Shown piece after piece: positions 12,046-25,650 of a stretch of 64,000 nt of DNA; positions within the stretch are counted from its first letter, which is position 1; each line of letters starts with the position of its first letter. The translations under genes were made by a program, and so were the position numbers. The stretch comes from Eriocheir sinensis (Eukaryota; Arthropoda; Malacostraca; Decapoda; Varunidae). The stretch spans positions 5,545,110-5,609,109 of the forward strand of contig NC_066518.1 in NCBI RefSeq assembly GCF_024679095.1, read 5' to 3'. Below the pieces are notes generated by a model. That model saw only the letters and a program-made list of their open reading frames with translations. It made no database searches and had not been told where the DNA came from.

Positions 12046-13080
12046 GTGCGGGCGTTTCTTACTTAGCTAAATTTGCACCATTCAGGCAGACGTAAAAATA
12101 GGCAGGTCTTCTCCCGGAGGCAAATTAATTCCGACTGCTAACCTGCGAGGCTTCTTCCGTGCCCTAAGTGGGGAGACTTCATTATCAACCCTTTAATTGA
12201 ACTGGGATCCTGAATGCGTGCGGGGAAGAAGGCGATGTGTTTTCAGTTTCCGATGACGTTATTGCAGCAAGGGAGAGGAAGCAAGTCAGGAGAAATTGGA
12301 ACGATGAAAGAAAATGAACGAGACGCAGACAAATCTCTGCCACAGTATTTCAAGAGACAATCGCATTAGGTGATGAAAATATCTTACTGCGAGCAAACAA
12401 GGTGAAGGGCGAAACCGATCAGTCTTGCTGGTTTCATAGATATTAGATGGCGTCTCTTCTCCATTTCCATAAACAGGTGACTAATTACACCCGAGAGATA
12501 CAATGAAGGAGTGAAAACGTCTACTTAATATTGTGTATCTATGGCTGAACGTCAAGAAAACACGACAGATATATTATTCAGGAGTTCCTAATAATGCCAT
12601 GGAAAACACACACCGCACTGCATGGCCAATGAAACACTAATGCGAGGAAGGCTAACATACACACACACGCAGAGAAAACGCTGCTCGCCACACCTCCTCC
12701 TCCCCCCCCCCAAAAAAAAAAAAAAAAACACTGCTCGTCACACAGAAAACGACAAAGAAAACGAAGGATCAGTACACACACCACGTCACAGGTAAAACGT
12801 AATGAAAGGAAGAAAGATTGGTACACTTCCACTCGTGCAAACCTTCCTTTCAGGGTCTGGATGTCTTTTTCTCGCGCCGCGGGACTGACTGAGGCCCTGA
12901 CTGAATACCAAATTTCCTGAAATCACGTGAGAGCTCAGCTAATAAATTCCCTCCATTAGGGCGGCAGGACGCACCGAGGTGGGAATATAACCGCCGCGAG
13001 TGACGTGCCGTTCACCCGAAACTCTTTTAAAGGTACAACGTGAAGAGAAGGGGAACAATTACACGATGAGTTAATAATCG
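12046..13080. other. No gene seen
   Basis: Unique sequence lying downstream of the signal-peptide exon in its direction of transcription, so it may be intron. A C-run followed by an A-run sits at about 12701-12728. Confidence 0.4.
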
Positions 13081-13251
13081 GGAATCACGTGCATACTTTT
13101 TTAGAATAAGTGAGCAATTTTCTGGGACAAATTAAAGAGGAGAGGTTCATTGGTCCTTCACAAATGACACCTGAATGGTAATAACCCGGGAAGGTAACTA
13201 ATGGCTCCCGCCCCCGCCCGCTGCACCCAATACACCCCCACAGGTACTCAC

Positions 13252-13399
13252 CTTCGACCCTGGCCGTGGCGGGGGCGTGGGGCATGCAGAGCAGCGTCAC
13301 CAGCAGCCCCGCCATCGTCATCGTCATCTTGCCCGTCATCACCATCACACCACCGCCGCTCCCGGGCCACCACACGCCCTCACGGCTCGCTCGCTTCAT
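13252..13399 (-). CDS. First coding exon with signal peptide, product unknown
   Basis: On the minus strand the frame opens with ATG at 13399 and runs 49 codons plus one base to a consensus donor, GAAG|GTGAGT (intron begins at 13251). The protein start has several in-frame Met residues (1, 19, 21, 25, 27, 29); those at 19 to 27 sit in better start contexts (G or A at -3) than the first. From Met19 onward it has the build of a secretory signal peptide: a lysine at 24, a hydrophobic core MAGLLVTLLCM at 29-39, then PHAPATA with an A-x-A cleavage site before ARG47. The mature protein would begin RVE. Intron phase is 1. Remaining exons should lie at lower coordinates or outside the window; none was identified, so the product (secreted or type I membrane protein) is unknown. 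The signal peptide and donor together make chance unlikely. Confidence 0.6.
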
Positions 13400-13578
13400 T
13401 GATGTGTGTGAGGCGGAGGAGGTGGAGGAGCAAGGGCGGAAGAACACCAGTGGACTTCGACGCTTGTTGGTATGAGTCCAGTTCGTGCAGGTTCTTAGTG
13501 TTAACTCTTACGGTGACAGCTGTTATCAGGAGCTTATCGTATTGTTATCTTGGGTTGTGAGTCATCCGTGAAGGGTTT

Positions 13579-13615
13579 ACTGTTATCTTATCTTCAGTCA
13601 ACTTCCTTATATTTG
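13579..13615 (-). promoter_or_regulatory. Candidate TATA box and initiator for the signal-peptide gene
   Basis: On the minus strand AAATATAAGG spans about 13615-13605, and an initiator-like aaCAGTaa lies with its A at 13581, 30 bases after the TATA start. This spacing is standard for RNA polymerase II core promoters. The resulting leader would be about 180 bases, with one short upstream ORF (ATG ACT ... TAA) before the coding start. Confidence 0.4.
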
Positions 13616-14803
13616 ATCACTAAATCTTTCACTGGAGCAATTTCACTACACTAGGGAATTCTATCAACACGGGACAAGGTGAGAACCACACACCTCTAAC
13701 CGTTTCTCTATTTACTTGCAAACATGAATATCCTCCCCGGCCCACAGCCGCTCGCTCCGCCCCGCTATTAGGCACCGTGATAAACGACCGCCGTAAATTG
13801 AGAACACACCGATAAAAGACCAGCTCAAAAAAGACTGGTTATAATTTTCTGAAAGTTAGCGAGTAAAACTGGAGGATCTAATTTCTGGAAAACTTTAGGC
13901 GACCGTTCTCGTGGATCCCCAAATCTCCCTGCGACTCCACCAAACTGGTTCAGATTTCAGAAATTACACCGCTTGGAAAGAGGCAAACGGTTCCGACGGC
14001 TTTACACCCAGGAGGATGTGTAGGAAGGAGGAGAGGGTAGGGGGGAGGAGGAGGAGGAGAAGGAGGAGGAGGAGGAAACTCTCTCTGAGGAAGGAGCACT
14101 CGTTTTCAGTTTCAGAGTTTAAGGATCTCTTCCTCCCGAGTGAGATGCGGCGATGAGCTTTTCGCAAGAAAAAATCGAATCTTTTATGTGACTGAATTAA
14201 AGGTTTATCTTCAGCACCTGTGAGACTCAATCACCAGCACTCGTTCACTGCTTGCCACTCAGTTTCTTAAATATCTTTTCTTGTATGAACTTTGTTCACA
14301 TCATGGTCACTGTTAGGATAAATTTATTACTAGAAACCATGCACTTGATGCTACAGTAACTATATCTCATCTTTATTTTCCGTCTAGGTGTTACCAAGTT
14401 CTCTTGCTGACGTTAAAAATTTCTTCCTGTTGAAGCACAAAATGCCCATCTTCGGGCAGCACTCCCTCAGTGGCTGCCACTTCCAGGCCGACACACCAGC
14501 GGGAGCTCCCGCCGCTCAACGCTCCCGCAGATTGAGTTGTGTCACGGTCGAACCAAACAAGTGCAATGTGTTCCTTTGCCGCCACCAATCACACGAGCTC
14601 GTCAACCATACAACTGCGTGTTCAGCATGTCAGATGACATAACTAAGTTGTCAAAGCCTGGACACTGGAGGGAGGCACGGCAAATGCGCTACGAGGTTTT
14701 CTCAGCAGACAGACGGGGGCGGGGGTCACTCACGGCCTCCAGTCACACATACACGCCACTATTTCTAATGAAGTTTGTCTTTTTCCAGCAACAGACGACT
14801 TAC

Positions 14804-14973
14804 ACTGGACTCGGCACACCTGCTTCCCATCCACAAAGTGCTTGGAAGGGCGGGGAGGGAAGGGTTAGGGTCGCGCGGCAAGGCAGCCGATGCGCGGCCC
14901 GAGAGGGGACCAGAGGGCGGATGAGAGCGGCGGCGTGGCACGTTACTCCACAGACGGCGGCTCGCGGCACACT
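14804..14973 (-). other. Candidate non-coding leader exon
   Basis: On the minus strand an arthropod-type initiator TCAGT lies at 14975-14971 in CpG-rich DNA. It is followed 170 bases later by a consensus donor CCAGT|GTAAGT (intron starts at 14803). It could be an upstream leader spliced to the signal-peptide exon, an alternative to the TATA start at 13581. An acceptor such as aacag at about 13531 would be needed. Inference from motifs only. Confidence 0.3.
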
Positions 14974-15730
14974 GAGCGAGCGCAAGTTATGAACCTGGGA
15001 GAGTGGAGGAGGCAGCAGCCGGCCCGTAATCAACTAGGTGGGCGGGACACATGAGGGAGGAAACAGGCGCTTCATGTGTGACGTTCATTTGATTCAAGCC
15101 AAAGAGAAGAGACTCATCACATCGCTCACTTCGGCTTTCTGGGACAGATAACTCAACCAACACGAGTGCATTTGTAACTTTACTCAAATAACAAGAAAAG
15201 TCGACATTGTTAAAATACCACTGCCAGTTTCTCTTACACAGGGAATAGCGCGCTGACATACTAGAAAACCCCTCTCCTCCCTCTTAACATGACGTGCAAG
15301 ACAAACTAGCCAATGTATAGGCCACAGGAGGTCCACGGAGCTGCAGCCTGGCGCGCTGACCAGGGACCCCAGCCGGCACGATAGGAAGTTCATCAATGCC
15401 ATGCGAGGCGAGAATGGACGCGGCACAAGACGACTGCACATGGTCCCCGGGCCACCACCCAATATTCTATACGGCCGGCCAACAGAGCGACGGGCAGGGG
15501 GTAAGGGGGGATCAGGGAGGGGCTGAGTGGCCTGGGGCGGCTGGAGGGTAGGGAGGAACATTGCGGTGGGGCGGCACAAGTCCTGGGAGAGTTGGTTGAA
15601 ACAGTAAAGAGCGGGTTAATAGATATTTTTTGAGCTGCTGAGTCACGCGAGCAGCAGCTGACTACCGCCGCCCCCGCTGGGTCATAGGCCGCCTCTCCGG
15701 ACCACACCCTGCTGCTTACTGCTGTTCCTG

Positions 15731-15773
<43 letters not shown>

Positions 15774-15885
15774 AACAATTACTGATGATGATAATGATAA
15801 TGATAATGTTAATACTAATATACTAATAATGATAATAATAAAAATAGAACCTACTTTTCCTCTCCTCCTCCTCCTCCTCCTCCTA
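15731..15885. repeat. (CTA)n and (CTC)n trinucleotide runs
   Basis: (CTA)n at about 15731-15772, an ATG/ATA-rich bridge, then (CTC)n at about 15860-15884. Confidence 0.9.
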
Positions 15886-16053
15886 ATACTACGACTACAT
15901 CTCTGGCTGTTATTATGCCAGTAAGTAAACCCTTTCACAATCTCCGGCATTATCGCCTCGGGGTAGCGAAGAAAGCGTCGTGAACACCAAAACAGACTGA
16001 CGGTGTGTGTGAGGCGATTGGATTTCATTTTGATGGGATGGACGAAAGGACAA

Positions 16054-16140
16054 GGATGAAGAAGAAGAAGAAGAGAAGACGAAGAAGAAGAAAGAGGAGG
16101 AGGAGAGGGAAGAGGCGGAGGAGGGGAGAGAGTAGGACAA
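16054..16140. repeat. (GAA)n/(GGA)n purine tract
   Basis: Irregular gaagaag and gaggag motifs with few pyrimidines. Confidence 0.85.
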
Positions 16141-16191
16141 CGGAGACGATGAAAGAAAAAAAAAGTGAGCTGGAGGGGAATTAAGGAGTAT

Positions 16192-16198
<7 letters not shown>

Positions 16199-16246
<48 letters not shown>
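16199..16246. repeat. (CA)n array
   Basis: Perfect. A (CT)n array follows at 16343-16379. Confidence 0.97.
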
Positions 16247-16249
<3 letters not shown>

Positions 16250-16340
16250 GCAACTTAAACGAAGGTAAGACTCGCCTGAAGGACATTTCTGGGCTGCGAA
16301 GGAGACGTTAGTGTGAGTTTCTGGCGGAGTGTTTTGTCGT

Positions 16341-16342
<2 letters not shown>

Positions 16343-16379
<37 letters not shown>
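16343..16379. repeat. (CT)n array
   Basis: Perfect CT dinucleotides. Confidence 0.97.
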
Positions 16380-16382
<3 letters not shown>

Positions 16383-17274
16383 ACTACCTACGTTGGCCCA
16401 CATATAAAGGAAAAAAAATCATATGCCCACAAAACTCTCCAGGGAACAAGGAAACACGAGAGGAAATAATTAAACGGCACTAATCAAGTTCTCTCTTTCT
16501 CTTCATAAAGTCTTGGGCTTATTACCTCCCCCTCAGGATTCCGTCAGCGTAATTTTCCTCGCGTGTTTTTCCTCCATTTTTTCCCATTTTTGCCGTCAAT
16601 GTCTTGCGCTGAGATACGGGGAAGTGGAAGCCACCTTTGTCTTGCTCGGAGCCTGGAGTGGTGAGGGACGCCGTCAAGCCGCCCGCCGCGTCCCACAGGA
16701 GTGAATGGAAATACGTGACTCGGCGCCTTCCGTCATCCTCACCTCGCGGCGACAGATTCATCCCTCGAGGCCCCGCTGGATGCCAAGATGCTCGTGGCGG
16801 TGCTGGAAAGGCTTCTTTGATGGCACGAGGCTTACCGAGTCCTGCGCAGAGGGTTTTACAACGCGGCGAGCAACGTCCTAAGTCCTAACCTTGGCGGAGT
16901 TGCCTTGCCGACGCTCCTCGCCGCTCACAACTGACGGGAAGACCTCCGCCGAAATCTCGCTAAATGTTTTTTAAAGACACACAGAGAGGGTTGAGGATTT
17001 CGTGCCTTAATCCAATAAGCTTCCCTCAGACTATTACTTGCACGGAAATTAGTGCCGCTGTAAGTCGAGATTACAGTAGTCCGAACCCGCGGGGAGGAGC
17101 AGGGCCAAGGGCGGGTGGGGGGAGAGGGGGGGGGGGGAACGAGCAGGGCTGGATTATCCTTCCCGATGCCCAAGTGTAAATATTACGAGGAGGAAGGGGA
17201 GCGGGAGTACGTAGCGGTAAACACAGTGATTACAGCCAAACACAGACTACTAGTAGGTGATGCTTAGGGAACAG

Positions 17275-17397
<123 letters not shown>

Positions 17398-17751
17398 AAG
17401 GGCGGGCCAGTTGCTGCGTGCACGGCCCCTACACAACGGGAGGCGCCTCGTGCTGATGAATACTCGCACGGGGTTGGAGGGACGGACGGCGAGTCAGTCG
17501 GAGCGGACACGCGGCCCCTGACACCGGCCAGTCACACGGTTACTAATTGTCACGTGTACTTCCCTCAGACTTGACAACCACTGGACGGGACGGGGGTTCG
17601 GAGGCGCGCATCCTTCACTATATTCTGGCCGCCCCGACCTCCGGAGTGTGACGCTATTGCTGTTGTGTTGTTCTCGTCGTTACCGCCGCTGCTGCACTTC
17701 CAGGTGTTTGAGCGACAAAACATTTTACATTCCTTTCGCATTGATTTATCT

Positions 17752-18090
17752 TTATTTTTTTTCTTCTTTTACGTCCTGGCTATAGCGCCGGTAGGCTTGC
17801 TTTAGGGGCCTGGTGGTCGGCCCGAGCCGGTCATGGCACAGGCAAGTGTTTATAGTGGCGCCATCTATTCTTGGCTCATGCTGACCCCCGGAGCTCATTC
17901 TTGACTTCACCTGGACAGTTCCTCTAGAGTCCGGGTTGATAGGTGGTCTTCAGGACAGCATGTGGGTAGTCTTAGGCCACTCGGCGGTGACGGAAAAATC
18001 CCAGGTGGTAACGGCGGATTCGAACCCGCATCATCCAGAACGCGGCAAACGTGATCCGGCACGCTAACCACTCAGCCACCGCCTCCCCAC
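17752..18090 (-). mobile_element. tRNA-derived SINE (family 2), near full length
   Basis: On the minus strand it begins at about 18090 with a tRNA-like head: A-box ggtggctgagtggttagc and B-box gggttcgaatccg about 45 bases apart. A body of about 230 bases follows, and an A-rich tail lies at its 3' end (T-run at 17753-17773 on the plus strand). Pol III drives such elements, and they are mobilised in trans by LINE enzymes. The head resembles that of family 1, suggesting a shared tRNA ancestor. The copy has no obvious truncation. Confidence 0.8.
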
Positions 18091-18600
18091 GGCGTGTGAT
18101 GTAACAGTCCCCGCTAAATAAAATATACATGTAATTCTGTCAACATTATAACACAAACCACTGCTTGTTTTTATGTTCACAGAATATAGTCACTTCCGCC
18201 TGATCAGCGACAACTAACCTTTTAGGATTACGCTCGCCAGGAATCATTGACGTAATCATATGTACTTCATTTTGTGGTTGAATCGTACAGACTTGCTAAT
18301 GTGTAACTTCCATTGTATTCTGTAACCCTGACTAATACATTATATACGTAAATGATGCAAAAGCAGCTTGTTTTATGTATTACTAAAAATACGATCCAGT
18401 GTTATTACATTTGCGTTGCTCCCTTAGCGTGCATCAGCTTGGCGGTGCTGTGGGTTTTTCAAAATGTTAACTTCCAATGTTCACGACTGGCCTGACTTGT
18501 GATGATATTGTTCACATTATCATGAATTTAATACATATTACATATAGAGAACCACTGGAACGCATAGCTTGAAGCAAACAAATCCACCTTAAACGGCAAT
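18091..18600. other. No gene seen
   Basis: AT-rich unique DNA without long open frames. Confidence 0.5.
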
Positions 18601-18611
18601 AAACTCAGACT

Positions 18612-19700
<1,089 letters not shown>

Positions 19701-19701
19701 G

Positions 19702-19706
<5 letters not shown>

Positions 19707-19741
<35 letters not shown>
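19707..19741. repeat. (GT)n array
   Basis: Perfect, followed by a short GGT run. Confidence 0.96.
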
Positions 19742-19742
<1 letters not shown>

Positions 19743-19974
19743 TGGTGGTGGGGGGAAAGCAAGGTAACAGCACCGACGCACAAACAGCTTCAACATCTCT
19801 ACACATCGCTTATAATCTATTGTAATCACATGCAGAGGGGTGTGCGGGGGACCACCTCGGCGCTCACAGGTAATTAGCAGCTTGAAAGCAACTCGACATC
19901 CAACCAGGAATCCAAATCTGGAGTTGTTGTTGTTGATGAGGATGATGAGGATGATGATGGTCAGAAATACTTAC

Positions 19975-20088
19975 AGAGAAGGAGTCATCGTCCACAGTTG
20001 TTGTTCTCATGGATACTAAACTACTAACAGTCCTAGCTTCGACTGCGATTGCGGAGTAGTGAATCACAGGAGACGAGGGGAATGCCAT
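19975..20088 (-). CDS. Candidate exon (possible first coding exon), product unknown
   Basis: A minus-strand frame from ATG at 20088 stays open for 38 codons to TTCTCT|GTAAGTATT, a near-perfect donor (intron begins 19974, phase 0). The frame also stays open upstream of this ATG to about 20127, so the exon may begin earlier. The peptide starts MAFPSSPVIHYSAIAVEA and ends in an acidic VDDDSFS; no domain or signal peptide is recognised. After the donor comes a gat/ttg-rich simple tract. Support is the donor plus an open frame of non-repetitive composition. Confidence 0.3.
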
Positions 20089-20176
20089 GGAAATCCACCC
20101 TTTGCAGCACAGGCAGGGGACGACCACCTTCCTTTAATTAAAAAGAAACCCACTGGCGATATAGGGCTCAAAATAA

Positions 20177-20203
20177 ACACACACACACACACACACACAC
20201 ATA
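20177..20203. repeat. (CA)n array
   Basis: Short perfect array. Confidence 0.95.
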
Positions 20204-20639
20204 CACCAGTCCGGCAAGATGTATCGTAGCGAGTCTTAAGCGGGCGGCGTCTCCGAGAAGGCGTCGCGTCAGCCGGCTTTTTTGGGTGTTTGGGGGACAA
20301 GATGTTAGACAACAGCGTCCTCATCAAAACGCTAAGTGTATTATGCGGAGTTTAGTCAAGCTCAGTCACTATTAAAACACGAGTGATTAAGAAGAAAACA
20401 CAATTTATTAATGTGTTTCTTTTACGGAAATCACTTAAAAAAATAATCAAGTAAATGGCAACAAGCACCTGAGAGTGTCGAGCCGAGGGCAAGCAGGCTG
20501 GCTTAATAAGGAGCCATCTGGGAAGTGCAAACACATTATGACGACTAAAATACTGCAGCCACGGCATTTTATAACACGGAAGGGAAAAGAGAAATGGCAA
20601 AAAAAGATCCCTCCTTAAGTGAAGATATATTTGGAAGTA
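20204..20639. other. No gene seen
   Basis: Unique AT-rich sequence. An 82-codon minus frame has no motifs. Confidence 0.45.
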
Positions 20640-20998
20640 CTTAAATAATAGTAGACAGATTCAACAAGGTAGTATAACAAGCCTTAGAGAATAAAGAGGA
20701 ATTGAAATACGAGAAGAAAACGAAAAACAACGAACTAAAAAAAGGGGGCGTTCATAAACTTGCCGATTAGAAAAATGCACAGGAAGAATATTTATAAGAA
20801 TATGAAAAAAGATCAAGGGAGTATGTGAGAATCTTCAGCTCCTTTTGCAGAACCATAGACCAGTGGAATCTATTACCCGAAAAAGCCGTGTGTGCCAAAA
20901 ACTTTCACAACTTTGAGGAAAAATATGATAAAATAGTTTGAAAAGATGGGACAAAACGATCCTGACTCAATCCTGTAAAAATACAATTAAGTAAGAAC
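20640..20998 (+). pseudogene. Relic of a LINE RT C-terminus
   Basis: On the plus strand near 20815-20935 the translation reads in the order REYVRIFSSF, RTIDQWNLLPEKAV, CAKNFHNFEEK, then a stop. This is the W-N-x-LP tail block seen at the C-terminus of CR1/jockey-type RT proteins (compare VVDEWNRLSSHVV in the 8-9 kb element). Upstream sequence to about 20640 is probably more of the same in broken frames. The relic runs up to the purine array at 21004. Confidence 0.5.
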
Positions 20999-21003
20999 AT
21001 ATG

Positions 21004-21260
<257 letters not shown>

Positions 21261-21938
21261 TAAGAGGAGGGCACGGAGCGGAGAGGAATACTTGTTTTCC
21301 CATCTCCTGGAATTGCACGTGCGTCGCGGTGCAGCTGGCGGCCTCGGGTAAGGCTTAGGGTTATATGCCTGACCGCGCTTCCTCAAGCCCCGCGCCTCCG
21401 CCTCCCCGAACGCTGGCTCTGTGAAGGTTCACGATCCCGGGGTCAAGACGCAAGTGACATTGACACCTACATGAACGGCTTCACACCGCAAATCTATCCA
21501 AAAGAAGCGTAAACACTCATAGCCATGCAAGCACTTTCCTTTTCTCCAACTCTTGAAATGTCATTTTCTTATAACTGTGAACGCAGAAATTATTATACGT
21601 ATTCATACAATAGGTATACAGTTATGATGTTACCAACATGTAGAAGAAATGCAAAAGAATAGTTTTAGACAAAATATTATTACAATGTGTAAGCACTTCA
21701 CTATTGGGTAAATATGTCTGTGGGCAAAGAACGTTGAATTTTCTTACAGCTCAGCTTGTGGAGAATGTGAACACTAAACTATACTTAGCTTTAAATTCCA
21801 TTCCTTTCTAAAGTTTCCAAAGATCTAAACACTGGTGAGATGTACAAGTAAACAGGACGCATCTCACAGACTCGAAAGGCCAGCGGGACGGAGATGAGCA
21901 CCGTCGCCCCGTGCAGCTATAGCGTATGCTCCCAACCT
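21261..21938. other. No gene seen
   Basis: Mostly AT-rich unique sequence with a GC-rich beginning. No motif-bearing frames. Confidence 0.5.
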
Positions 21939-21941
21939 TAC

Positions 21942-22079
21942 CTTCACCTCCACTACTCTCCCGTGCGTGGGTCGGCTGGGCCCAGGGAGGCTGCACGCTC
22001 CCAGCCGCCACAAGGAGCGGCGCGCCCTGATGAGGCTGTAGCAACACACCTTCTCGGGCAATGCTCTCCTTAACCCAAA
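21942..22079 (-). CDS. Candidate internal exon, 46 codons, product unknown
   Basis: On the minus strand, acceptor-like ttgttatacttAG ends at 22080 and a strong donor GTGAAG|GTAAGG starts the next intron at 21941. The 138 bases between are open in one frame through both junctions (46 codons, phase 0-0), starting FGLRRALPEKVCCYSL and ending RVVEVK. The peptide is Arg/Leu/Cys-rich with no recognised domain. GC content rises sharply relative to the AT-rich flank on the acceptor side, as expected for an exon. Other frames are open through part of the region, so composition cannot be excluded. Confidence 0.35.
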
Positions 22080-22435
22080 CTAAGTATAACAATATAATAA
22101 CACTCACAGTTTATTACAGCTTACGAAACACTAAACTTTTATTATGATAATGCACGTGATGTCGCTGTCCTGAGCAACACAGCGTCTCTTCGCCTCATGT
22201 AAAGACAACGACAGGACTTTGCAAGCTTTTCACGCCCGACGGGGAGACAGGCAGGAGTCGAATATTTCAGCGGGTATATTCGAGGCGAGTGAGCGATGAA
22301 GGGACACGGCACTCGGGGCAATAAGTTATGACGCACGGCGACGCTAACTCTGAAATACCTTACTGCTCTTGAGGGATCTTGACGCCTGTGTGTCTGAGGG
22401 GCGAGGCGCTGGGGGAGGGGGGACGAAAGGTGGGG

Positions 22436-22707
<272 letters not shown>

Positions 22708-22912
22708 CTACGGGCTATGTCGTTAATTTATTTACTAAGGAAAATGGTACCTGCAGTCGGCTTATTAATTTTCAAAGCACCCGTGTAAGATTTAGAGCAA
22801 TCAAGAGAACGATGAATAGTTGAACGGGAAGTGAAGGGGCGGCGGAGGGCTGAGGAACGGCGAGAGACAGACACCGCCATGACTTCCGTCCGTTCTGGTG
22901 GCATGAGAAAGC

Positions 22913-22914
<2 letters not shown>

Positions 22915-22981
<67 letters not shown>
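22915..22981. repeat. (CA)n array
   Basis: Perfect CA dinucleotides. Confidence 0.97.
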
Positions 22982-22985
<4 letters not shown>

Positions 22986-23161
22986 GGGGGAGGGGAGGGT
23001 AGGAGAGGCTGACAAACGGCATAACCTAACTCAGACTTCGAAGGACTGCATTAATTAATTTGGACTGATGGAACCTTCGTCACCGTGGAGAGAAGTGACG
23101 GCACGCGACGAGGAGGACGAAGAGGAGAGTGTGAGGGCGAGGGCACGGCAGTCACGGGTCT

Positions 23162-23280
23162 TTCTTTTTTACAGTTAAGGAAGAAGCTTAAGGGCCAGAA
23201 AATAATTCAGAAGAAAAAAAGACCGCTAATCACAGCCCATACGAAAGAGTATAAGAATGAGGTCAATTTCGGTCTGGTGG
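23162..23280 (-). mobile_element. SINE family 1, tail half
   Basis: Plus-strand order ttttttacagttaaggaag, an A-rich stretch, ctaatcacagcc, then gaggtcaatttcgg matches the first 130 bases of the copy at 62274-62565 (the 3' half of the element, minus orientation). The tRNA head is absent. Confidence 0.6.
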
Positions 23281-23369
23281 ATTGTTTGCTCACGAGGTGG
23301 GTGGGTGGGTGGGTGGGGGGGGGGGAAGATGACACTAGGCATGGTAGAACAGAAGGTGGTAAAGACAAA

Positions 23370-23525
23370 GTATATGTTTTTTATATAGCAAGGGAAGCAG
23401 CTCAAGGGCAAAGAACAAAACAAAAACAAAAGAAGTCTGCTAGGCCGTGCTGCAGCGATAGAATAAATAACGAAAGACCAGAAGCGAGGTCAATTTCGGA
23501 AGGAGAGATGTCTTGATATTCTCCT
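23370..23525 (-). mobile_element. SINE family 1, tail half, second copy
   Basis: gcaagggaagcagctcaaggg, an A-rich run, tgctgcag, then gaagcgaggtcaatttcgg and ggagagatgt follow the same order as the preceding copy. The two lie 90 bases apart in the same orientation, separated by a gggt/G-run block (23297-23326). Confidence 0.6.
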
Positions 23526-23737
23526 GTAATTATTCCGGAGAGATGTTTACAATGAGGGCAACATGTACGTGGCCAGGTAGACAGGTGGGCTTTAATAGGT
23601 GAAATGGTGTCTTATAAAAAAGTGAGTGGTATCGATTGGGAGTGCAGGCAGGAGAGTGAGTGGGTCAGTAAGCCGGCAGTGTATGACCAATCTCTCTATA
23701 CTGGTATGTGGCGGGTACTCTTAAACTGGTCAGGTAA

Positions 23738-23778
23738 CGTTAGGTTAGGTTAGTTTAGGATAGGTAAGGTTTGGTTAG
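23738..23778 (+). repeat. Short TTAGG-like run
   Basis: Three to four degenerate ttaggt units. TTAGG is the common arthropod telomere repeat, but this is far too short to indicate a telomere. Confidence 0.4.
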
Positions 23779-24039
23779 AGTGTATGAGGGTGATTTTGTG
23801 TGGGAATCACTATGAAAGTATTTTCCAAAACATCCCATGATTAGATTCCGAGCTACACCCGTGCATCTTCACTTGGGGACAACATACCCATAGAGTGATT
23901 GGAAATATTAAAGTCAGCAAGGGGATAAACGGTGAGGAGAGCCATGTGGTGTGTGGCTGAAGAATTGACGTCCCTCCCCTGGCCTGAAGAGCATGCGTCA
24001 ATAACCTAACAGGAGGCTCACGGCTAACTGAGTTCTGAG

Positions 24040-24145
24040 AGTTTCACGTCCAACTCCGACCGGGATTTTAATCTACCGACTTGTGAGTGGGGTGAGTTTG
24101 CAGACCCCGAGACTGTTCCCACACCGCCAGGCCGCCACACCGCTT
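24040..24145 (-). mobile_element. Possible tRNA-like SINE head
   Basis: On the minus strand tggcggtgtggg is A-box-like (about 24133-24122) and tagattaaaatcccgg is B-box-like (about 24076-24061), about 55 bases apart. The body would continue toward 23900 with no A-tail identified. Confidence 0.3.
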
Positions 24146-24159
24146 ACTCCTCGGGGTTG

Positions 24160-25440
<1,281 letters not shown>

Positions 25441-25477
25441 AAAGAAAAAAAATCGATACATGATTACGTTAATCATG

Positions 25478-25650
25478 AGGTTGTAATTCACCTCATCAAC
25501 TCCATTCCAATTATTGATTGTCTTTTAACTCTTTAAATTCCGCCGCATTGTTGCTTCTCTTTTTACCTCTTACTTCTGTGACCATGCAGGCTGCTCTTTT
25601 GAACTTGCTAACTCATGTCTCCACCCCTCCCGCAATGTGGTATTCACTCA
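25478..25650 (+). pseudogene. Relic of jockey-like RT C-terminal region
   Basis: Plus-strand translation gives INSIPIIDCLLTL then, after a small shift, KFRRIVASLF, SYF and CSFELANSCL. This is the same block as RRNFASLFIFFRYF at 5742-5800, so it is a second, shorter fragment of that family. It is interrupted by frameshifts. The apparent 92-codon ORF at 25518-25796 is an off-frame reading of it. Confidence 0.5.

Noticed and set aside
23738..23778. Telomere sequence
   Set aside because: Only three or four degenerate TTAGG units; interstitial or chance.
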